A DNA stretch of 64,000 bases from Gammaproteobacteria bacterium (GTDB taxonomy: Bacteria > Pseudomonadota > Gammaproteobacteria > JAUZRS01), in assembly GCA_030949385.1 (NCBI GenBank), contig JAUZSP010000003.1, positions 389,670 through 453,669 of the forward strand, in the 5' to 3' direction. The first letter of the stretch is position 1, and every line of letters begins with the position of its first letter. Below are positions 10,236 through 22,063 of this stretch, piece by piece. Below the pieces are notes generated by a model that was not told the DNA's origin, did not search any database, and saw nothing but the letters and a program-made list of their open reading frames with translations. Both the position numbers and the translations under genes were made by a program.

Positions 10236-10617
10236 GCTGTTCTGGACGCACGAACTGTACTTCTTGTTGGTGCTGGTAAGGGCGGTCAAAGACCAGTTCG
10301 ATGGCCACCTGTTTGTCATTCTCTGTGGCGATCACCTGTTGCAACTGCGGCAGCCGTTCGGCCAGATAAGCGCAGCAGGCGGAGGCAATCTGATCGTTTT
10401 CGTACAGCAGCGATTGAATCATATGGTTGGCGATAAAACGTCCCCGTTGCAGGGTATTGGGATCACGGAAAAATTCACCTTCCAACTCAATGCCCTTTGA
10501 CATCTTGCCATCCAAACTGAGTAAGTACTCTTGCTGGCGAGGGGGAATGGTCACGCTGTTACGGTCGTAATCGAGAATGGCATCGCCATTCACAACCACG
10601 GTTAAAGTTAATTTCAT
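10228..10617 (-). CDS. conserved hypothetical protein, 129 aa
   Basis: I do not recognise a named family. The protein begins MKLTLTVVVNGDAILDYDRN and has no signal peptide or membrane segment, so it is probably cytoplasmic. It begins 2 nt after the stop of yaaA and is the last gene of the yggS-to-yaaA minus-strand run. The sequence looks like genuine coding DNA: compact, in an operon, and without codon oddities. Its end overlaps the convergent histidine kinase gene by 8 nt. Confidence 0.75.
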   Translation of the reverse strand: MKLTLTVVVNGDAILDYDRNSVTIPPRQQEYLLSLDGKMSKGIELEGEFFRDPNTLQRGRFIANHMIQSLLYENDQIASACCAYLAERLPQLQQVIATENDKQVAIELVFDRPYQHQQEVQFVRPEQLN

Positions 10618-10619
10618 GT

Positions 10620-11402
10620 TCAGTCCAGTGTTCGATTGCGACTAAAAACCCATTCGGATTCAGAAGAGAGGGTAGCGTTAAAGGCATATCCCTCATGGCT
10701 AAAGGTCTTGATCTGTTCCGCGTTTGCAATGCGGTTCTGAATAATAAAACGGCTCATCAGACCCCGTGCGCGTTTGGCGTAGATGCCGATGATTTTATAG
10801 TCGCCGTTTTTATACTCCTTAAAAATAGGTGTGATGATTTTGGCCTTTAAGTTCGATTTTTTTATCACTTTGAAATATTCATTGGAAGCAAGGTTGATTA
10901 AAAGCGGTTCTTTTTCATTTTCTGTTTGAAAAACCGAGTTTAACTCATCGGTGACAATCTGATCCCAAAATTGGTAGAGGTTTTTGCCTCGGCTGGTGCT
11001 GAGACGGCTGCCCATCTCCAAACGATAAGCCTGCATCAAATCCAGTGGTTTTAACAGACCGTAAAGTCCCGATAGAATACGCAGATGCTGCTGGGCGTAA
11101 TCGAGATCATCAGCAGAAAAACTCTCCACGTTCAGACCGGTGTAAACATCGCCTTTAAACGCCAGAAGGGCTTGTTTGGCGTTGTTGAGATCAAAGGGGG
11201 GCTGCCATGCGAGGTTGCGCTCAAAATTGAGTTCAGCGATCTTGCTGCTGACCTTCATCAGCTCGCTGATGTCCAGCGCAGAGAGCTGGCGCAGGCGATT
11301 GTTGAGCTGCTGGGAATGCTCAAGCAGCGTCGGTTGGCTCTGTTTTTGGATCGGATTGGGTTTGAGATCCAGTGTTTTGGCTGGGGAGATAACGATCAGC
11401 AT
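10620..11402 (-). CDS. yaaA: peroxide stress protein YaaA (UPF0246/DUF328)
   Basis: YaaA-family proteins lower free intracellular iron during peroxide stress in E. coli and bind DNA. The 260-residue protein has the family start [14 protein letters not shown], the central FKGDVYTGL, LRILSGLYGLLKPLDLMQAYRLEMG and, near the end, GIYAKRARGLMSRFII. Its start overlaps the end of metW by 7 nt. Confidence 0.93.
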   Translation of the reverse strand: MLIVISPAKTLDLKPNPIQKQSQPTLLEHSQQLNNRLRQLSALDISELMKVSSKIAELNFERNLAWQPPFDLNNAKQALLAFKGDVYTGLNVESFSADDLDYAQQHLRILSGLYGLLKPLDLMQAYRLEMGSRLSTSRGKNLYQFWDQIVTDELNSVFQTENEKEPLLINLASNEYFKVIKKSNLKAKIITPIFKEYKNGDYKIIGIYAKRARGLMSRFIIQNRIANAEQIKTFSHEGYAFNATLSSESEWVFSRNRTLD

Positions 11403-12043
11403 GGGGTTTTCGCTTCGGTGTTGTTTTTCTGGAAACGATAGAGGGCGATCTGGCCAAAGAAATTGGGCAGCAAGCGCGTGCGTAGGGTGGAGCGGTGTTG
11501 ATTGTCGAGTACCGCACGGGTGAGCACTTGAGCGTTGTGCTGCTGACAGAGCCGTTCAAAATCGTGCAGGGTGCAAAGATGAATGTTGGGGGTGTTGTAC
11601 CACTCGTGGGGCAGAGCGCGGGTCTTGGGCATTTGGCCGCGTAAACCGAGCTGAAAGCGGCTTTTCCAATGCCCCATATTGGGAAAAGAGATCACCGCTT
11701 GCTGGCCGATGCGCAACATCTCATCCATGAGGCGATCCGGTACGTGCATGGTCTGTAAGGATTGGGTCATAACCACATAATCGAAATGGTGGTCGGCAAA
11801 GCTGCTTAAGCCTTCTTGATCAAGATCAATTTGAATTACATTGACGTTTTTGCGAATGCACTCGGCGATGTTGTTCGGATCAATTTCCAAGCCGTAGCCT
11901 GTGACCTGTTTGTGCTGTTGCAAGTAGGCAAGCAGGGTGCCGTCACCGCAGCCCAGATCGAGAATGTGCGAGCCAGGTTCAATCCATTGGCTGATGATCT
12001 GTAGATCGGGACGACCTTGCAGGTCGGTGCTGTTCTGATTCAT
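11396..12043 (-). CDS. metW: methionine biosynthesis protein MetW
   Basis: SAM-dependent methyltransferase-fold partner of MetX in methionine synthesis. 215 residues. It begins with [28 protein letters not shown]; the LDLGCGDG element is the SAM-binding loop. YGLEID and the later [13 protein letters not shown] are typical of MetW. Its ATG overlaps the metX stop by 4 nt, indicating translational coupling with its usual partner. Confidence 0.95.
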   Translation of the reverse strand: MNQNSTDLQGRPDLQIISQWIEPGSHILDLGCGDGTLLAYLQQHKQVTGYGLEIDPNNIAECIRKNVNVIQIDLDQEGLSSFADHHFDYVVMTQSLQTMHVPDRLMDEMLRIGQQAVISFPNMGHWKSRFQLGLRGQMPKTRALPHEWYNTPNIHLCTLHDFERLCQQHNAQVLTRAVLDNQHRSTLRTRLLPNFFGQIALYRFQKNNTEAKTPC

Positions 12044-13188
12044 GCGGGAAACTCGTCGGCGATGCGTTGTAGGTAGGCGCTGAGAATAGTGAGGTAATCA
12101 GGAATCGGCATTAAAAAGGCATCGTGGCCGTGATTGGCGGTGATGGTGGCGTAGCTGACCGACTTGCCTGCTTCCACCAGTGCTTGCACAATTTCTTGTG
12201 AACGACTGGGAGCGAAACGCCAATCGGAGGTAAAGGACAACACCAAAAATTGAGCTGTGGCGGGTTTAAGGGCGGCCGCAAAGCTGTCGCCGTGTTCAGC
12301 GGCGGGGTCGAAATAATCCAGTGCTTTGGTCATCAGCAAATAGGTGTTGGCATCAAAACGATCCACAAAAGAACGCCCCTGATAACGCAAATAACTTTCG
12401 ACCTGAAACTCCACATCAAAACCGTAGTTGATCTTGCCCGAGCGCAGCTCACGACCAAATTTGGCGCGCATGGCATCGTCGGAGAGGTAGGTGATGTGAC
12501 CCAACATCCGCGCCAGCATCACCCCACGGCGGGGTTTGGCATCGTGTTCGTAATAACGCCCTGCGTAAAAATCGGGGTCGGAGATGATTGCTTGGCGCGC
12601 CACTTCGTTAAAAGCGATGTTCTGCGCGCTGAGCTTGGGCGCAGCGGCGATGACCACTGCATTTTTGATCTGTTCGGGGTAATCCATCGACCACTGCAAC
12701 ACCTGCATCCCACCCAAGCTGCCGCCAATTACCGCCGCCCAGACATCAATGCCCAAATAACGCATAAAACGCTGCTGGCTGTTGACCCAATCGCGTACCG
12801 TGACGATGGGAAAATCAGGGCCGTAGTGTTTGCCAGTTTCTGGATTGAGGCTGGAAGGTCCGGTAGAGCCTTTGCAGCCGCCGAGGTTGTTGACTGCGAC
12901 GACAAAAAAGTGCTCGGTGTTGATCGCCTTGCCAGGGCCGATGGCGCTCTCCCACCAGCCCGGTTTTTTATCCCCAAGGCGGTGATACCCCGCCGCATGG
13001 TGATCGCCTGAGAGGGCGTGACAGATCAAAATAGCGTTGGATTTGCGCTCGTTGAGCTGACCGTAACTCTCGTAGATGAGATCGTACTGCGGCAACTCTT
13101 TGCCGCCGTCCAGAGGCAACGGCTCAGCAAAATGCGCTGTTTGGGGTTGAACCAAACCAACGGAGTCGGCAGGCAGGGGGTTGGGCAT
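12040..13188 (-). CDS. metX: homoserine O-acyltransferase MetX
   Basis: Alpha/beta-hydrolase-fold enzyme that acylates homoserine as the first committed step to methionine. I chose ATG 13188 ([16 protein letters not shown]), giving 382 residues; an upstream ATG at 13209 would add seven atypical residues. Visible motifs: [12 protein letters not shown], nucleophile elbow [12 protein letters not shown] and the C-terminal histidine in NHGHDAFL. MetX-type enzymes of gammaproteobacteria can use acetyl-CoA or succinyl-CoA; I cannot decide the acyl donor from sequence alone. It is followed by metW with a 4-nt overlap. Confidence 0.93.
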   Translation of the reverse strand: MPNPLPADSVGLVQPQTAHFAEPLPLDGGKELPQYDLIYESYGQLNERKSNAILICHALSGDHHAAGYHRLGDKKPGWWESAIGPGKAINTEHFFVVAVNNLGGCKGSTGPSSLNPETGKHYGPDFPIVTVRDWVNSQQRFMRYLGIDVWAAVIGGSLGGMQVLQWSMDYPEQIKNAVVIAAAPKLSAQNIAFNEVARQAIISDPDFYAGRYYEHDAKPRRGVMLARMLGHITYLSDDAMRAKFGRELRSGKINYGFDVEFQVESYLRYQGRSFVDRFDANTYLLMTKALDYFDPAAEHGDSFAAALKPATAQFLVLSFTSDWRFAPSRSQEIVQALVEAGKSVSYATITANHGHDAFLMPIPDYLTILSAYLQRIADEFPA

Positions 13189-13264
13189 AATTACGTATCC
13201 AGAAACCAAAGCAGGGAGTGTGTTATCCGACGCAGTTTACCAAATGCGCCAGCGTGTCGCATCC

Positions 13265-13861
13265 TTAAGCCAAGCTGAGCAGCGGTGGAATCAGCAACAT
13301 TTTTAGCAGTTGCAGCCCCAGCAGCAGCGCGATGAGTGAGAGGTCGATGCCACTGATAGGAGGAATTAGGCGCTGTACCGGTCTGAGCAGCGGTGCGTTG
13401 ATCTGATAGAGCAGTTGAGTAACGGGATTGTAGTTGTCAGGATTGATCCAGCTGAGCAGTGCTTGCACGATGAGGGAAAAGAAAAAAATGCTGAAAAACA
13501 GGCCGAGCAGATCGACGGCGGCCAAGATCATCAAGCTGAGTAGGGAGGTTTCTTGCGTGATCAGATGATACCCCGCGACATTGATGGCCAAAGCCATGCT
13601 GCTGAGCAGTGCCAATTTGGCCAGCAGCAGCAACCAACAGAGCAGCAGTGCAGCGATGTCTTGGCCGCCAAAGCCGGGCACGATGCGGCGCAGGGGCATC
13701 AGTAAGGGGTTGCTTACTTTGACCACAAACTGCGCCACAGGGCTGTAATAATCCGCCTGTACCATCTGCATTAAAAACCGCACTGCAATGACCGTGACGT
13801 AGATGTCCACCACGGTGTTGATCAAAAAGCTGAGGGCGTTGCCGCCGTAGTTGGCATCCAT
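13265..13861 (-). CDS. yggT: YggT family membrane protein
   Basis: Inner-membrane protein of unknown biochemical role, with two YGGT repeats. 198 residues. The first repeat contains YVTVIAVRFLMQMVQADYYSPVAQFVVKVSNPLLMPLRRIVPGFGG. The second has LSWINPDNYNPVTQLLYQINAPLLRPVQRLIPPISGIDLS. Hydrophobic helices flank each repeat. The ATG overlaps the proC stop by one base (TAATG), consistent with the widespread yggS-proC-yggT operon. Confidence 0.92.
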   Translation of the reverse strand: MDANYGGNALSFLINTVVDIYVTVIAVRFLMQMVQADYYSPVAQFVVKVSNPLLMPLRRIVPGFGGQDIAALLLCWLLLLAKLALLSSMALAINVAGYHLITQETSLLSLMILAAVDLLGLFFSIFFFSLIVQALLSWINPDNYNPVTQLLYQINAPLLRPVQRLIPPISGIDLSLIALLLGLQLLKMLLIPPLLSLA

Positions 13862-14688
13862 TATTGCTCTCCTAACAGGTTGCCTAGCTCAATGGAGCGG
13901 GCGTGGGCGGCTTTGAGGGCACCATCAAATAGGCTTTCTAGGCCGCCTTGTTGCAGATGTTGCAGGGCGGCAGCGGTGGTGCCGCCTTTGGAGGTGACGT
14001 TTTGGCGCAACGTGGTGAGATCGTCGCTGGACTCCAGTGCCAATTTGGCTGCACCAAAGGCGGTTTGTAGGGTTAATAAACGCGCTTGATCTTGGCTCAG
14101 GCCTAAATTTTCTGCGCTCTTCTGCATGATTTCCATCACCCGAAAAAAGTAAGCCGGACCGCTTCCGGAGAGAGCGGTGACCGCATCCAATTGGGACTCC
14201 TCTTCAACCCAGAGGGTCAGCCCGACGGCGCGCAAAATGGATTCAGCGCTGTTTTTTTGCTCAAGATTTACTTTGTCGTTGGCAAACAGCCCCGTGGCTC
14301 CGCTCTGCACCAGTGAGGCGGTGTTGGGCATACTGCGCACAATGGGCAGGGCAAAACCAAGCCACTGAGTGATGCTCTGCTCGCGTACCCCAGCGGCGAT
14401 GGAGACCAGTAACGGCTGCTGCTTTTTTAGGGTGGGGCTGAGTTGTTCGATCACATCGTGCAGCAGCTGGGGTTTGACCGCTAACAGAACCACCTCGGCG
14501 TTTTGAATGGCACTGAGATTATCTGTGCTGGTGTGGATGCCGAAGCGCTGTTGTAAGTGATTGAGACTGTTTTCATCGGGGTCGGCTACGGTGATGTTGT
14601 TGGCAATAAAACCGTCGCTGATCAGACCGCCAATCAGACAGCGAGCCATATTGCCGCCGCCGATAAAGGTGATGTTTTGGGTTGACAT
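13861..14688 (-). CDS. proC: pyrroline-5-carboxylate reductase
   Basis: Last step of proline synthesis, NAD(P)H-dependent reduction of P5C. 275 residues. It has an N-terminal Rossmann motif FIGGGNMARCLIGGL, VLLAVKPQ, and the C-terminal signature around ALSGSGPAYFFRVMEIM and TSKGGTTAAALQ. It lies 43 nt downstream of yggS and is fused by overlap to yggT. Confidence 0.96.
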   Translation of the reverse strand: MSTQNITFIGGGNMARCLIGGLISDGFIANNITVADPDENSLNHLQQRFGIHTSTDNLSAIQNAEVVLLAVKPQLLHDVIEQLSPTLKKQQPLLVSIAAGVREQSITQWLGFALPIVRSMPNTASLVQSGATGLFANDKVNLEQKNSAESILRAVGLTLWVEEESQLDAVTALSGSGPAYFFRVMEIMQKSAENLGLSQDQARLLTLQTAFGAAKLALESSDDLTTLRQNVTSKGGTTAAALQHLQQGGLESLFDGALKAAHARSIELGNLLGEQ

Positions 14689-14731
14689 GGAAGAGCTGTT
14701 CTCCGTAGAAAAATAAAAAATGTGAGGTCAG

Positions 14732-15412
14732 TTAGTTTTGTCGTTGACCAAATAGAGCGGTGCCGATGCGCACCAGAGTGGAACCTTCGGCAATGGCGGC
14801 TTTGAGATCGTTGCTCATTCCCATTGAGAGGGTGTCCAGAGGATGGCCTTGTTGAATCAACTGTTGCTGGATTTGCGCCAGTTTACGGAATTCAGCGCGT
14901 TGGCGGGCAAACTCTTTTTGTGGCGCTGGAATGGCCATCAGACCACGCAGGCGCAGATTGGCGAGCTTGCTCACCGCTTTGGCCAGTTCAGGCAACTCCT
15001 CTGGTGAGAGTCCTGATTTACTCGCCTCTTGGCTGATGTTGACCTGCAGGCAGATGTTCAACGGGGGTAGATCCGTTGGCCGCTGTTGACTGAGCCGTTG
15101 GGCGATTTTGAGTCGATCCACGCTGTGTACCCACGCAAAATGTTGGGCGATTTGCTGGGTTTTATTGGATTGAATAGGACCAATAAAGTGCCAATGGCAG
15201 TCTAGGTCATTTAATTGAGCTATTTTTATAAGCGCTTCTTGCAGATAGCTTTCACCAAAGTGGTGTTGGCCTAAAGCGTACAGCTGGCGAATGGCTGAGG
15301 CGGAATGGCGTTTACTGACCGCCAGCAAGTGGACGTTGCGGCGTTGGTAAGTTTGGCTTGCCGTTTGGATTTGATTTTGAATGGTGTGCAGATTATTTTG
15401 CAGGGTGTTCAT
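14732..15412 (-). CDS. yggS: PLP homeostasis protein (YggS/PROSC family)
   Basis: Cytoplasmic PLP-binding protein that maintains vitamin B6 and amino-acid balance; no catalytic activity is known. 226 residues. LLAVSKRHSASAIRQ contains the PLP-binding lysine; HFGESYLQEA, HFIGPIQSNKT, LMAIPAP and SMGMSNDLKAAI complete the family signature. It is the first gene of the minus-strand proline/methionine run, divergent from pilT. Confidence 0.95.
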   Translation of the reverse strand: MNTLQNNLHTIQNQIQTASQTYQRRNVHLLAVSKRHSASAIRQLYALGQHHFGESYLQEALIKIAQLNDLDCHWHFIGPIQSNKTQQIAQHFAWVHSVDRLKIAQRLSQQRPTDLPPLNICLQVNISQEASKSGLSPEELPELAKAVSKLANLRLRGLMAIPAPQKEFARQRAEFRKLAQIQQQLIQQGHPLDTLSMGMSNDLKAAIAEGSTLVRIGTALFGQRQN

Positions 15413-15558
15413 AAAAAATACTTCGATTGACAGCGGTAAGGGAAGTCTGTTTTGAGTATTGTGCCGATTGAGCTTTGGAAATCAAGGCTTGCATCACGTT
15501 GTATAACTGCTCCATTATGCAGCAGTTTCGTTAAGGTTTTTTATCTTTTGGAGTGTCT

Positions 15559-16593
15559 ATGGAGATTCGGCAGTTATTGGAGTTTGGAGTTAAACACAAC
15601 GCCTCGGATCTGCATCTGTCGGCAGGTGAACCGCCGATGATTCGGGTGGACGGTGATGTGCGTAAAATCAATGCGCCTAAGATGGATCATAAATATGTAC
15701 ATGCGATGATTTATGACATCATGAACGACAAGCAGCGCAAAACCTATGAGGAGTTTATGGAAACGGATTTCTCTTTTGAAATCCCTGGTTTGGCGCGTTT
15801 TCGAGTCAATGCCTTTAATCATAATCGCGGTGCGGGTGCGGTTTTTCGTACCATTCCCTCTAAAATATTAAGCTTGGAACAGCTCGCTACTCCAGATATT
15901 TTTAAAAAAATAGCCGATTACCCTCGTGGTTTGGTCTTGGTCACCGGCCCGACAGGCTCGGGAAAATCCACCACCTTGGCGGCGATGGTCAATCACATCA
16001 ACGACACCCAGATGGCGCACATTCTGACCGTTGAAGATCCAATTGAATTTGTACACGTCAGTAAAAAATGTCTGATTAATCAGCGTGAAGTGCATCGTGA
16101 TACCTTGGGGTTTAATGAGGCGTTGCGTTCGGCGCTGCGCGAAGATCCCGATGTGATTTTGGTCGGTGAGATGCGCGATCTGGAGACGATTCGTTTGGCG
16201 CTCTCTGCCGCTGAAACAGGGCATTTGGTTCTGGGTACCTTGCACACCAGTTCGGCGGCGAAAACCATTGACCGAATTGTGGATGTTTTCCCAGCGGCAG
16301 AAAAGTCGATGGTACGTTCCATGTTATCGGAGTCTTTACGAGCGGTAATTTCACAGAGCCTGTTGAAAAAAATTGGCGGTGGTCGGCTGGCGGCTCATGA
16401 AATTATGATCGGCACTCCGGCGATTCGAAATTTGATCCGTGAGGATAAAGTAGCGCAAATGTACTCGGCGATTCAGACCGGTCAGGGCATCGGTATGCAA
16501 ACTCTGGATCAAAATTTGAAACGTCTGTTGCAAAAAGGCGAAGTGAGCCGAGAAGAGGCGGTAAGAAAAGCGGCCAATCCAGATACACTTTAA
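15559..16593 (+). CDS. pilT: type IV pilus retraction ATPase PilT
   Basis: Hexameric ATPase at the base of the pilus that depolymerises pilin and powers twitching. The ATG at 15559 follows TTGGAG and gives 344 residues, the normal length. Motifs: ASDLHLSAG near residue 15, Walker A GPTGSGKST at 130-138, Asp box TVEDPIEFVH, Walker B DPDVILVGEMRD, His box GHLVLGTLHT, and the PilT C-terminal signature AIRNLIRE. First of three tandem paralogs, divergent from yggS. Confidence 0.96.
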   Translation: MEIRQLLEFGVKHNASDLHLSAGEPPMIRVDGDVRKINAPKMDHKYVHAMIYDIMNDKQRKTYEEFMETDFSFEIPGLARFRVNAFNHNRGAGAVFRTIPSKILSLEQLATPDIFKKIADYPRGLVLVTGPTGSGKSTTLAAMVNHINDTQMAHILTVEDPIEFVHVSKKCLINQREVHRDTLGFNEALRSALREDPDVILVGEMRDLETIRLALSAAETGHLVLGTLHTSSAAKTIDRIVDVFPAAEKSMVRSMLSESLRAVISQSLLKKIGGGRLAAHEIMIGTPAIRNLIREDKVAQMYSAIQTGQGIGMQTLDQNLKRLLQKGEVSREEAVRKAANPDTL

Positions 16594-16665
16594 AAATAAC
16601 AGTGATACAAAAAAATAAAAAATAGAGGCAGGTTAGGAGGAGAACGATGGTGTGGGAGTTAATTT

Positions 16666-17808
16666 ATGGATCGTGATTCCGCGATTAAATACATGCACGA
16701 TATGTTACGCCTGCTGAAGAAAAAAGGCGGTTCTGATCTGTACGTCACTGCTGGCACGATGCCGATGATGAAGCTTAACGGCAAGCTAGAGCCGCTGGCT
16801 CATCAACGTCTGAAACCGGCGCACACGCAGTTGTTGACCCGTTCGATTATGAACGACCGGCAGGCGAAAGAATTTGATGCCAGCAACGAATGTAATTTTG
16901 CCATCAGCCTGCCTGGCATTTCTCGTTTTCGCATCAGTGCCTATGTGCAGCGTGGCAGTGTGGCAATGGTACTGAGGGTGATCGCCACCACCATTCCCAG
17001 TTTTGATAGCCTCTCTTTGCCGCCGATTTTGACTGGCTTGGTGATGGCGAAACGGGGCTTGATTATTGTGGTGGGAGGTACGGGCTCGGGTAAATCCACC
17101 AGCTTGGCGGCGATGATTGATTACCGTAACGAAAACAGTTTTGGTCACATCATTACCATTGAAGATCCGGTGGAGTTTGTCCATCAACACAAGGGCTGTG
17201 TGGTCAGTCAGCGAGAGGTGGGAACCGATACGGAGTCCTTTGAAATTGCGCTGAAAAACTCCTTGCGTCAAGCGCCAGATGTGATTTTGATTGGTGAAAT
17301 TCGAGATCGTGAAACGATGGAACATGCGATTGCTTTTTCTGAAACGGGGCATCTTTGTTTGGCAACCTTACACGCCAACAGCAGCAGTCAGGCGATGGAT
17401 CGCATCATTAACTTTTTTCCAGAAGAGCGTCGTCAGCAGTTGTTATTGGATCTCTCGTTGAATTTGCGCGCAGTGATCTCGCAGCGTTTGATTCGTGCCA
17501 TTAGTGGGGATGGGATGCGGGCGGCGGTTGAGATTTTGATCAATACGCCGTTGATGAGTGACCTTATTTTGAAAGGTGACATTTCAGCCATGAAATTGTT
17601 GATGAGTAAATCAACCGAAGTGGGGATGCAGAGCTTTGATCACGCTATTTTTAATTTGATTGTCGAACAAGCGATTGCGCCGGAAGACGGTTTTCGTAAT
17701 GCGGAATCGGTGAATGATCTGCGTTTGCGTTTGAAATTAGAAAGTAATTACAGCGATAGTTTGATGGCCGACAATGTGCAGCTCTCTATTGAAGAGCATG
17801 ATGAGTGA
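16666..17808 (+). CDS. pilU: PilT/PilU family retraction ATPase PilU
   Basis: PilT-dependent accessory retraction ATPase. 380 residues. It has GGSDLYVTAG, ECNFAISLPGISRFRIS, Walker A GGTGSGKST, IIGIEDPVEF-type Asp box (ITIEDPVEFVHQHKGC), QAPDVILIGEIRDRETM and GHLCLATLHANSSSQAMDRI, all closer to PilU than to PilT. It lies 72 nt downstream of pilT in the usual order. Confidence 0.93.
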   Translation: MDRDSAIKYMHDMLRLLKKKGGSDLYVTAGTMPMMKLNGKLEPLAHQRLKPAHTQLLTRSIMNDRQAKEFDASNECNFAISLPGISRFRISAYVQRGSVAMVLRVIATTIPSFDSLSLPPILTGLVMAKRGLIIVVGGTGSGKSTSLAAMIDYRNENSFGHIITIEDPVEFVHQHKGCVVSQREVGTDTESFEIALKNSLRQAPDVILIGEIRDRETMEHAIAFSETGHLCLATLHANSSSQAMDRIINFFPEERRQQLLLDLSLNLRAVISQRLIRAISGDGMRAAVEILINTPLMSDLILKGDISAMKLLMSKSTEVGMQSFDHAIFNLIVEQAIAPEDGFRNAESVNDLRLRLKLESNYSDSLMADNVQLSIEEHDE

Positions 17809-17853
17809 TTTGAGATGCCTTTTTCTCAAGGGATTTGAACCGAGGTCAGCTTT

Positions 17854-18999
17854 ATGAGTGCATTAGAATCTTATTTGCAGTTGATGGTGGATAAAAATGC
17901 CACCGACTTGCTCTTTTCAACCGGCGCACCACCGAGTTTGAAAATTGAGGGTGAGATGGTGGCGGTGCATAAAAACCGTCTTGAACCAGGGGTGGTGGCC
18001 AAATTGGCGCACGGTTTGATGAGTGTTGAGCAGCGGCGGGACTTTGAGCGTGAACTGGAATGTAATTTGGGTTTGAGTCAGCCTGATATTGGTCGTTTTC
18101 GCATCAATGTTTTTAAGCAGAAAGGCGAAGTCTCGATGGTGATTCGTTTTATTAAAGCGCGGATCCCCACTGTCAAAGAGTTGCATCTGTCCTCGGTGTT
18201 GGAAGAGTTGATTTTGGTGAAAAAGGGTTTGCTGCTGGTGGTCGGCTCCTCGGGAGCAGGAAAATCCACTACCTTGGCTTCGATGTTGGATCATCGCAAC
18301 ATTCATCATGCCGGTCATATTTTGACCATTGAAGATCCGATTGAATATTGTTTTGAACATAAAAAGTCGATTGTGGATCAGCGTGAGGTAGGCTTGGACA
18401 CCCACTCCTATCGCAGTGCGTTGCGTGAGGTGGTGCGCGAATCACCGGATGTGGTGGTGATTGGCGAGGTGCGAGATCGAGATACGATGGAGGCGGCCAT
18501 AACTTATGCGGATACAGGACATCTTTGTGTGACGACTTTACACGCGGTGAATGCGTATCAGGCGATGGATCGCATCATCAATCTGTTTCCCCATGAGATG
18601 CGCGACCAAATTTTGATGGATCTCTCCCTGAATTTGAATGCAATCATCTCTCAGCGGCTGCTGCCGAGTAAAAGTGGCAAACGGGTTCCAGCGATGGAGG
18701 TGATGATTGTCACCCCCTACATTTCTGAGTTGATCCGTAAGGGGGATTTCCACAAGGTCAAAGAGGCGATGGCCAAGGGTGGTGGGCACGAGAGCATGTT
18801 GACCTTTGATCAATCTCTCTATGCGTTGTTTAAATCTGGCAAAGTGGAGCTGCATACGGCACTGGATTACGCTGATTCACGCAGTGATCTGGAGTGGAAA
18901 ATCAATTTTGGTGGTGGTATTGGTGAACTGCATCGGGATACTGAGGCTGAGGAATTGACTATGCCTGGAACAAGCCCCTCTTCTTTGCGTCGCTCTTAG
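17854..18999 (+). CDS. second PilU-like retraction ATPase paralog
   Basis: A third tandem PilT/PilU family ATPase, 381 residues, 45 nt after pilU. It keeps NATDLLFSTGAPPSLKIEGE, Walker A with an unusual serine (GSSGAGKST), ILTIEDPIEY, Walker B SPDVVVIGEVRDRDTM and the His box GHLCVTTLHAVNAYQAMDRI. The N-terminal and His-box features group it with PilU. Intact catalytic residues argue for a functional motor. Its specific role relative to pilU is not evident. Confidence 0.88.
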   Translation: MSALESYLQLMVDKNATDLLFSTGAPPSLKIEGEMVAVHKNRLEPGVVAKLAHGLMSVEQRRDFERELECNLGLSQPDIGRFRINVFKQKGEVSMVIRFIKARIPTVKELHLSSVLEELILVKKGLLLVVGSSGAGKSTTLASMLDHRNIHHAGHILTIEDPIEYCFEHKKSIVDQREVGLDTHSYRSALREVVRESPDVVVIGEVRDRDTMEAAITYADTGHLCVTTLHAVNAYQAMDRIINLFPHEMRDQILMDLSLNLNAIISQRLLPSKSGKRVPAMEVMIVTPYISELIRKGDFHKVKEAMAKGGGHESMLTFDQSLYALFKSGKVELHTALDYADSRSDLEWKINFGGGIGELHRDTEAEELTMPGTSPSSLRRS

Positions 19000-19019
19000 A
19001 AGAGAGCTTGTGAGGCGTT

Positions 19020-19040
19020 GAGGCAAAAAATGTTTGCCTC
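19020..19040. terminator. possible hairpin between convergent pilU paralog and proB
   Basis: Perfect 8-bp inverted repeat GAGGCAAA / TTTGCCTC around a 5-nt loop, in the 45-nt gap between two convergent genes. There is no clear U-run in either direction, so efficiency as a terminator is doubtful; position is the main argument. Confidence 0.4.
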
Positions 19041-19044
19041 CAGC

Positions 19045-21296
<2,252 letters not shown>

Positions 21297-21309
21297 TCAA
21301 AGCCGAAAC

Positions 21310-21567
21310 TTATGCAGCTACGATGGTGACGTACTTGCGCTTCAAAGGCCCTTTGACTTCAAATTTCACTACGCCGTCTGCTTTTGCAAACAGGGTGTGA
21401 TCTTTGCCACAACCGACGTTGGTGCCAGGGTGGAAACGGGTGCCGCGCTGACGCACGATGATGCTGCCTGCGTTAATCGTTTCGCCGCCGTAGCGTTTTA
21501 CACCAAGACGTTTTGACTCTGAATCGCGACCGTTATTAGTACTGCCGCCTGCCTTCTTATGTGCCAT
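21310..21567 (-). CDS. rpmA: 50S ribosomal protein L27
   Basis: Ribosomal protein near the peptidyl-transferase centre. 85 residues beginning [28 protein letters not shown], the family signature, with [20 protein letters not shown] in the middle. It lies 27 nt downstream of rplU. Confidence 0.98.
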   Translation of the reverse strand: MAHKKAGGSTNNGRDSESKRLGVKRYGGETINAGSIIVRQRGTRFHPGTNVGCGKDHTLFAKADGVVKFEVKGPLKRKYVTIVAA

Positions 21568-21594
21568 TGCCTGTTCCTCTAAATTTGTTGTGAC

Positions 21595-21906
21595 TTAGCC
21601 GTTGATGGCTGTGATTTCTAATTCCGTGTAGCTCTGGCGATGACCCATCTGTTTCCGATGATGTTTCCGACGACGGAACTTGATGATGTCCACTTTTTTG
21701 CCACGACCGTGTGATTTGATCGTTGCAGTGACTTTGCCGCCGTCCAGATAAGGTGCGCCGACCTTAATCTCTTCGCCATCGGCGATCATCAATACAGAGT
21801 CCAACTCCAGCGATTCGCCTTCGTTGAGTTCCAGTTTTTCAACTTTCAGGGTTTCACCCACTACCACACGGTATTGTTTACCGCCAGTTTTAATTACCGC
21901 GTACAT
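21595..21906 (-). CDS. rplU: 50S ribosomal protein L21
   Basis: Large-subunit protein that binds 23S rRNA with L20. 103 residues beginning [14 protein letters not shown]. The basic stretch [16 protein letters not shown] near residue 76 is the rRNA-binding region. First gene of the rplU-rpmA unit; a strong promoter lies immediately upstream. Confidence 0.98.
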   Translation of the reverse strand: MYAVIKTGGKQYRVVVGETLKVEKLELNEGESLELDSVLMIADGEEIKVGAPYLDGGKVTATIKSHGRGKKVDIIKFRRRKHHRKQMGHRQSYTELEITAING

Positions 21907-21947
21907 GTTCCGCCTCGACTTTAAAAACAGTGATCGAAAAGCGCGCG

Positions 21948-21975
21948 ATTATACCAGAGATTAGAAATTGGTCAA
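21948..21975 (-). promoter_or_regulatory. sigma-70 promoter of rplU-rpmA with extended -10
   Basis: On the minus strand: TTGACC (plus 21970-21975), 16-nt spacer, then TATAAT (plus 21948-21953) preceded by TGG, giving the extended -10 form TGnTATAAT. This is about 40 nt upstream of the rplU start. The near-consensus sequence suits a highly expressed ribosomal-protein operon. Confidence 0.75.
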
Positions 21976-22001
21976 TGAGAAAGTTATTTTTCCGGTTTAC
22001 C

Positions 22002-22030
22002 TTGACACTCCCGCTGGCCATTTCTAGCAT
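22002..22030 (+). promoter_or_regulatory. probable sigma-70 promoter of ispB
   Basis: TTGACA at 22002-22007, a 17-nt spacer, and TAGCAT at 22025-22030, placing transcription start near 22037, about 27 nt before the ispB ATG. The -35 is perfect and the -10 moderate. Confidence 0.6.
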
Positions 22031-22063
22031 GCGCACTACTTAAAGCATTCTGTGTAGACTGTC

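Noticed and set aside
10264..10500. Plus-strand 78-aa frame opposite the 129-aa hypothetical gene
   Set aside because: Lies wholly opposite a better supported operon gene and has no ribosome site.
15474..15494. Possible sigma-54 promoter (TGGAAA ... TTGCAT) before pilT
   Set aside because: The spacing between GG and GC is 12, not 10, so it does not fit the sigma-54 consensus.
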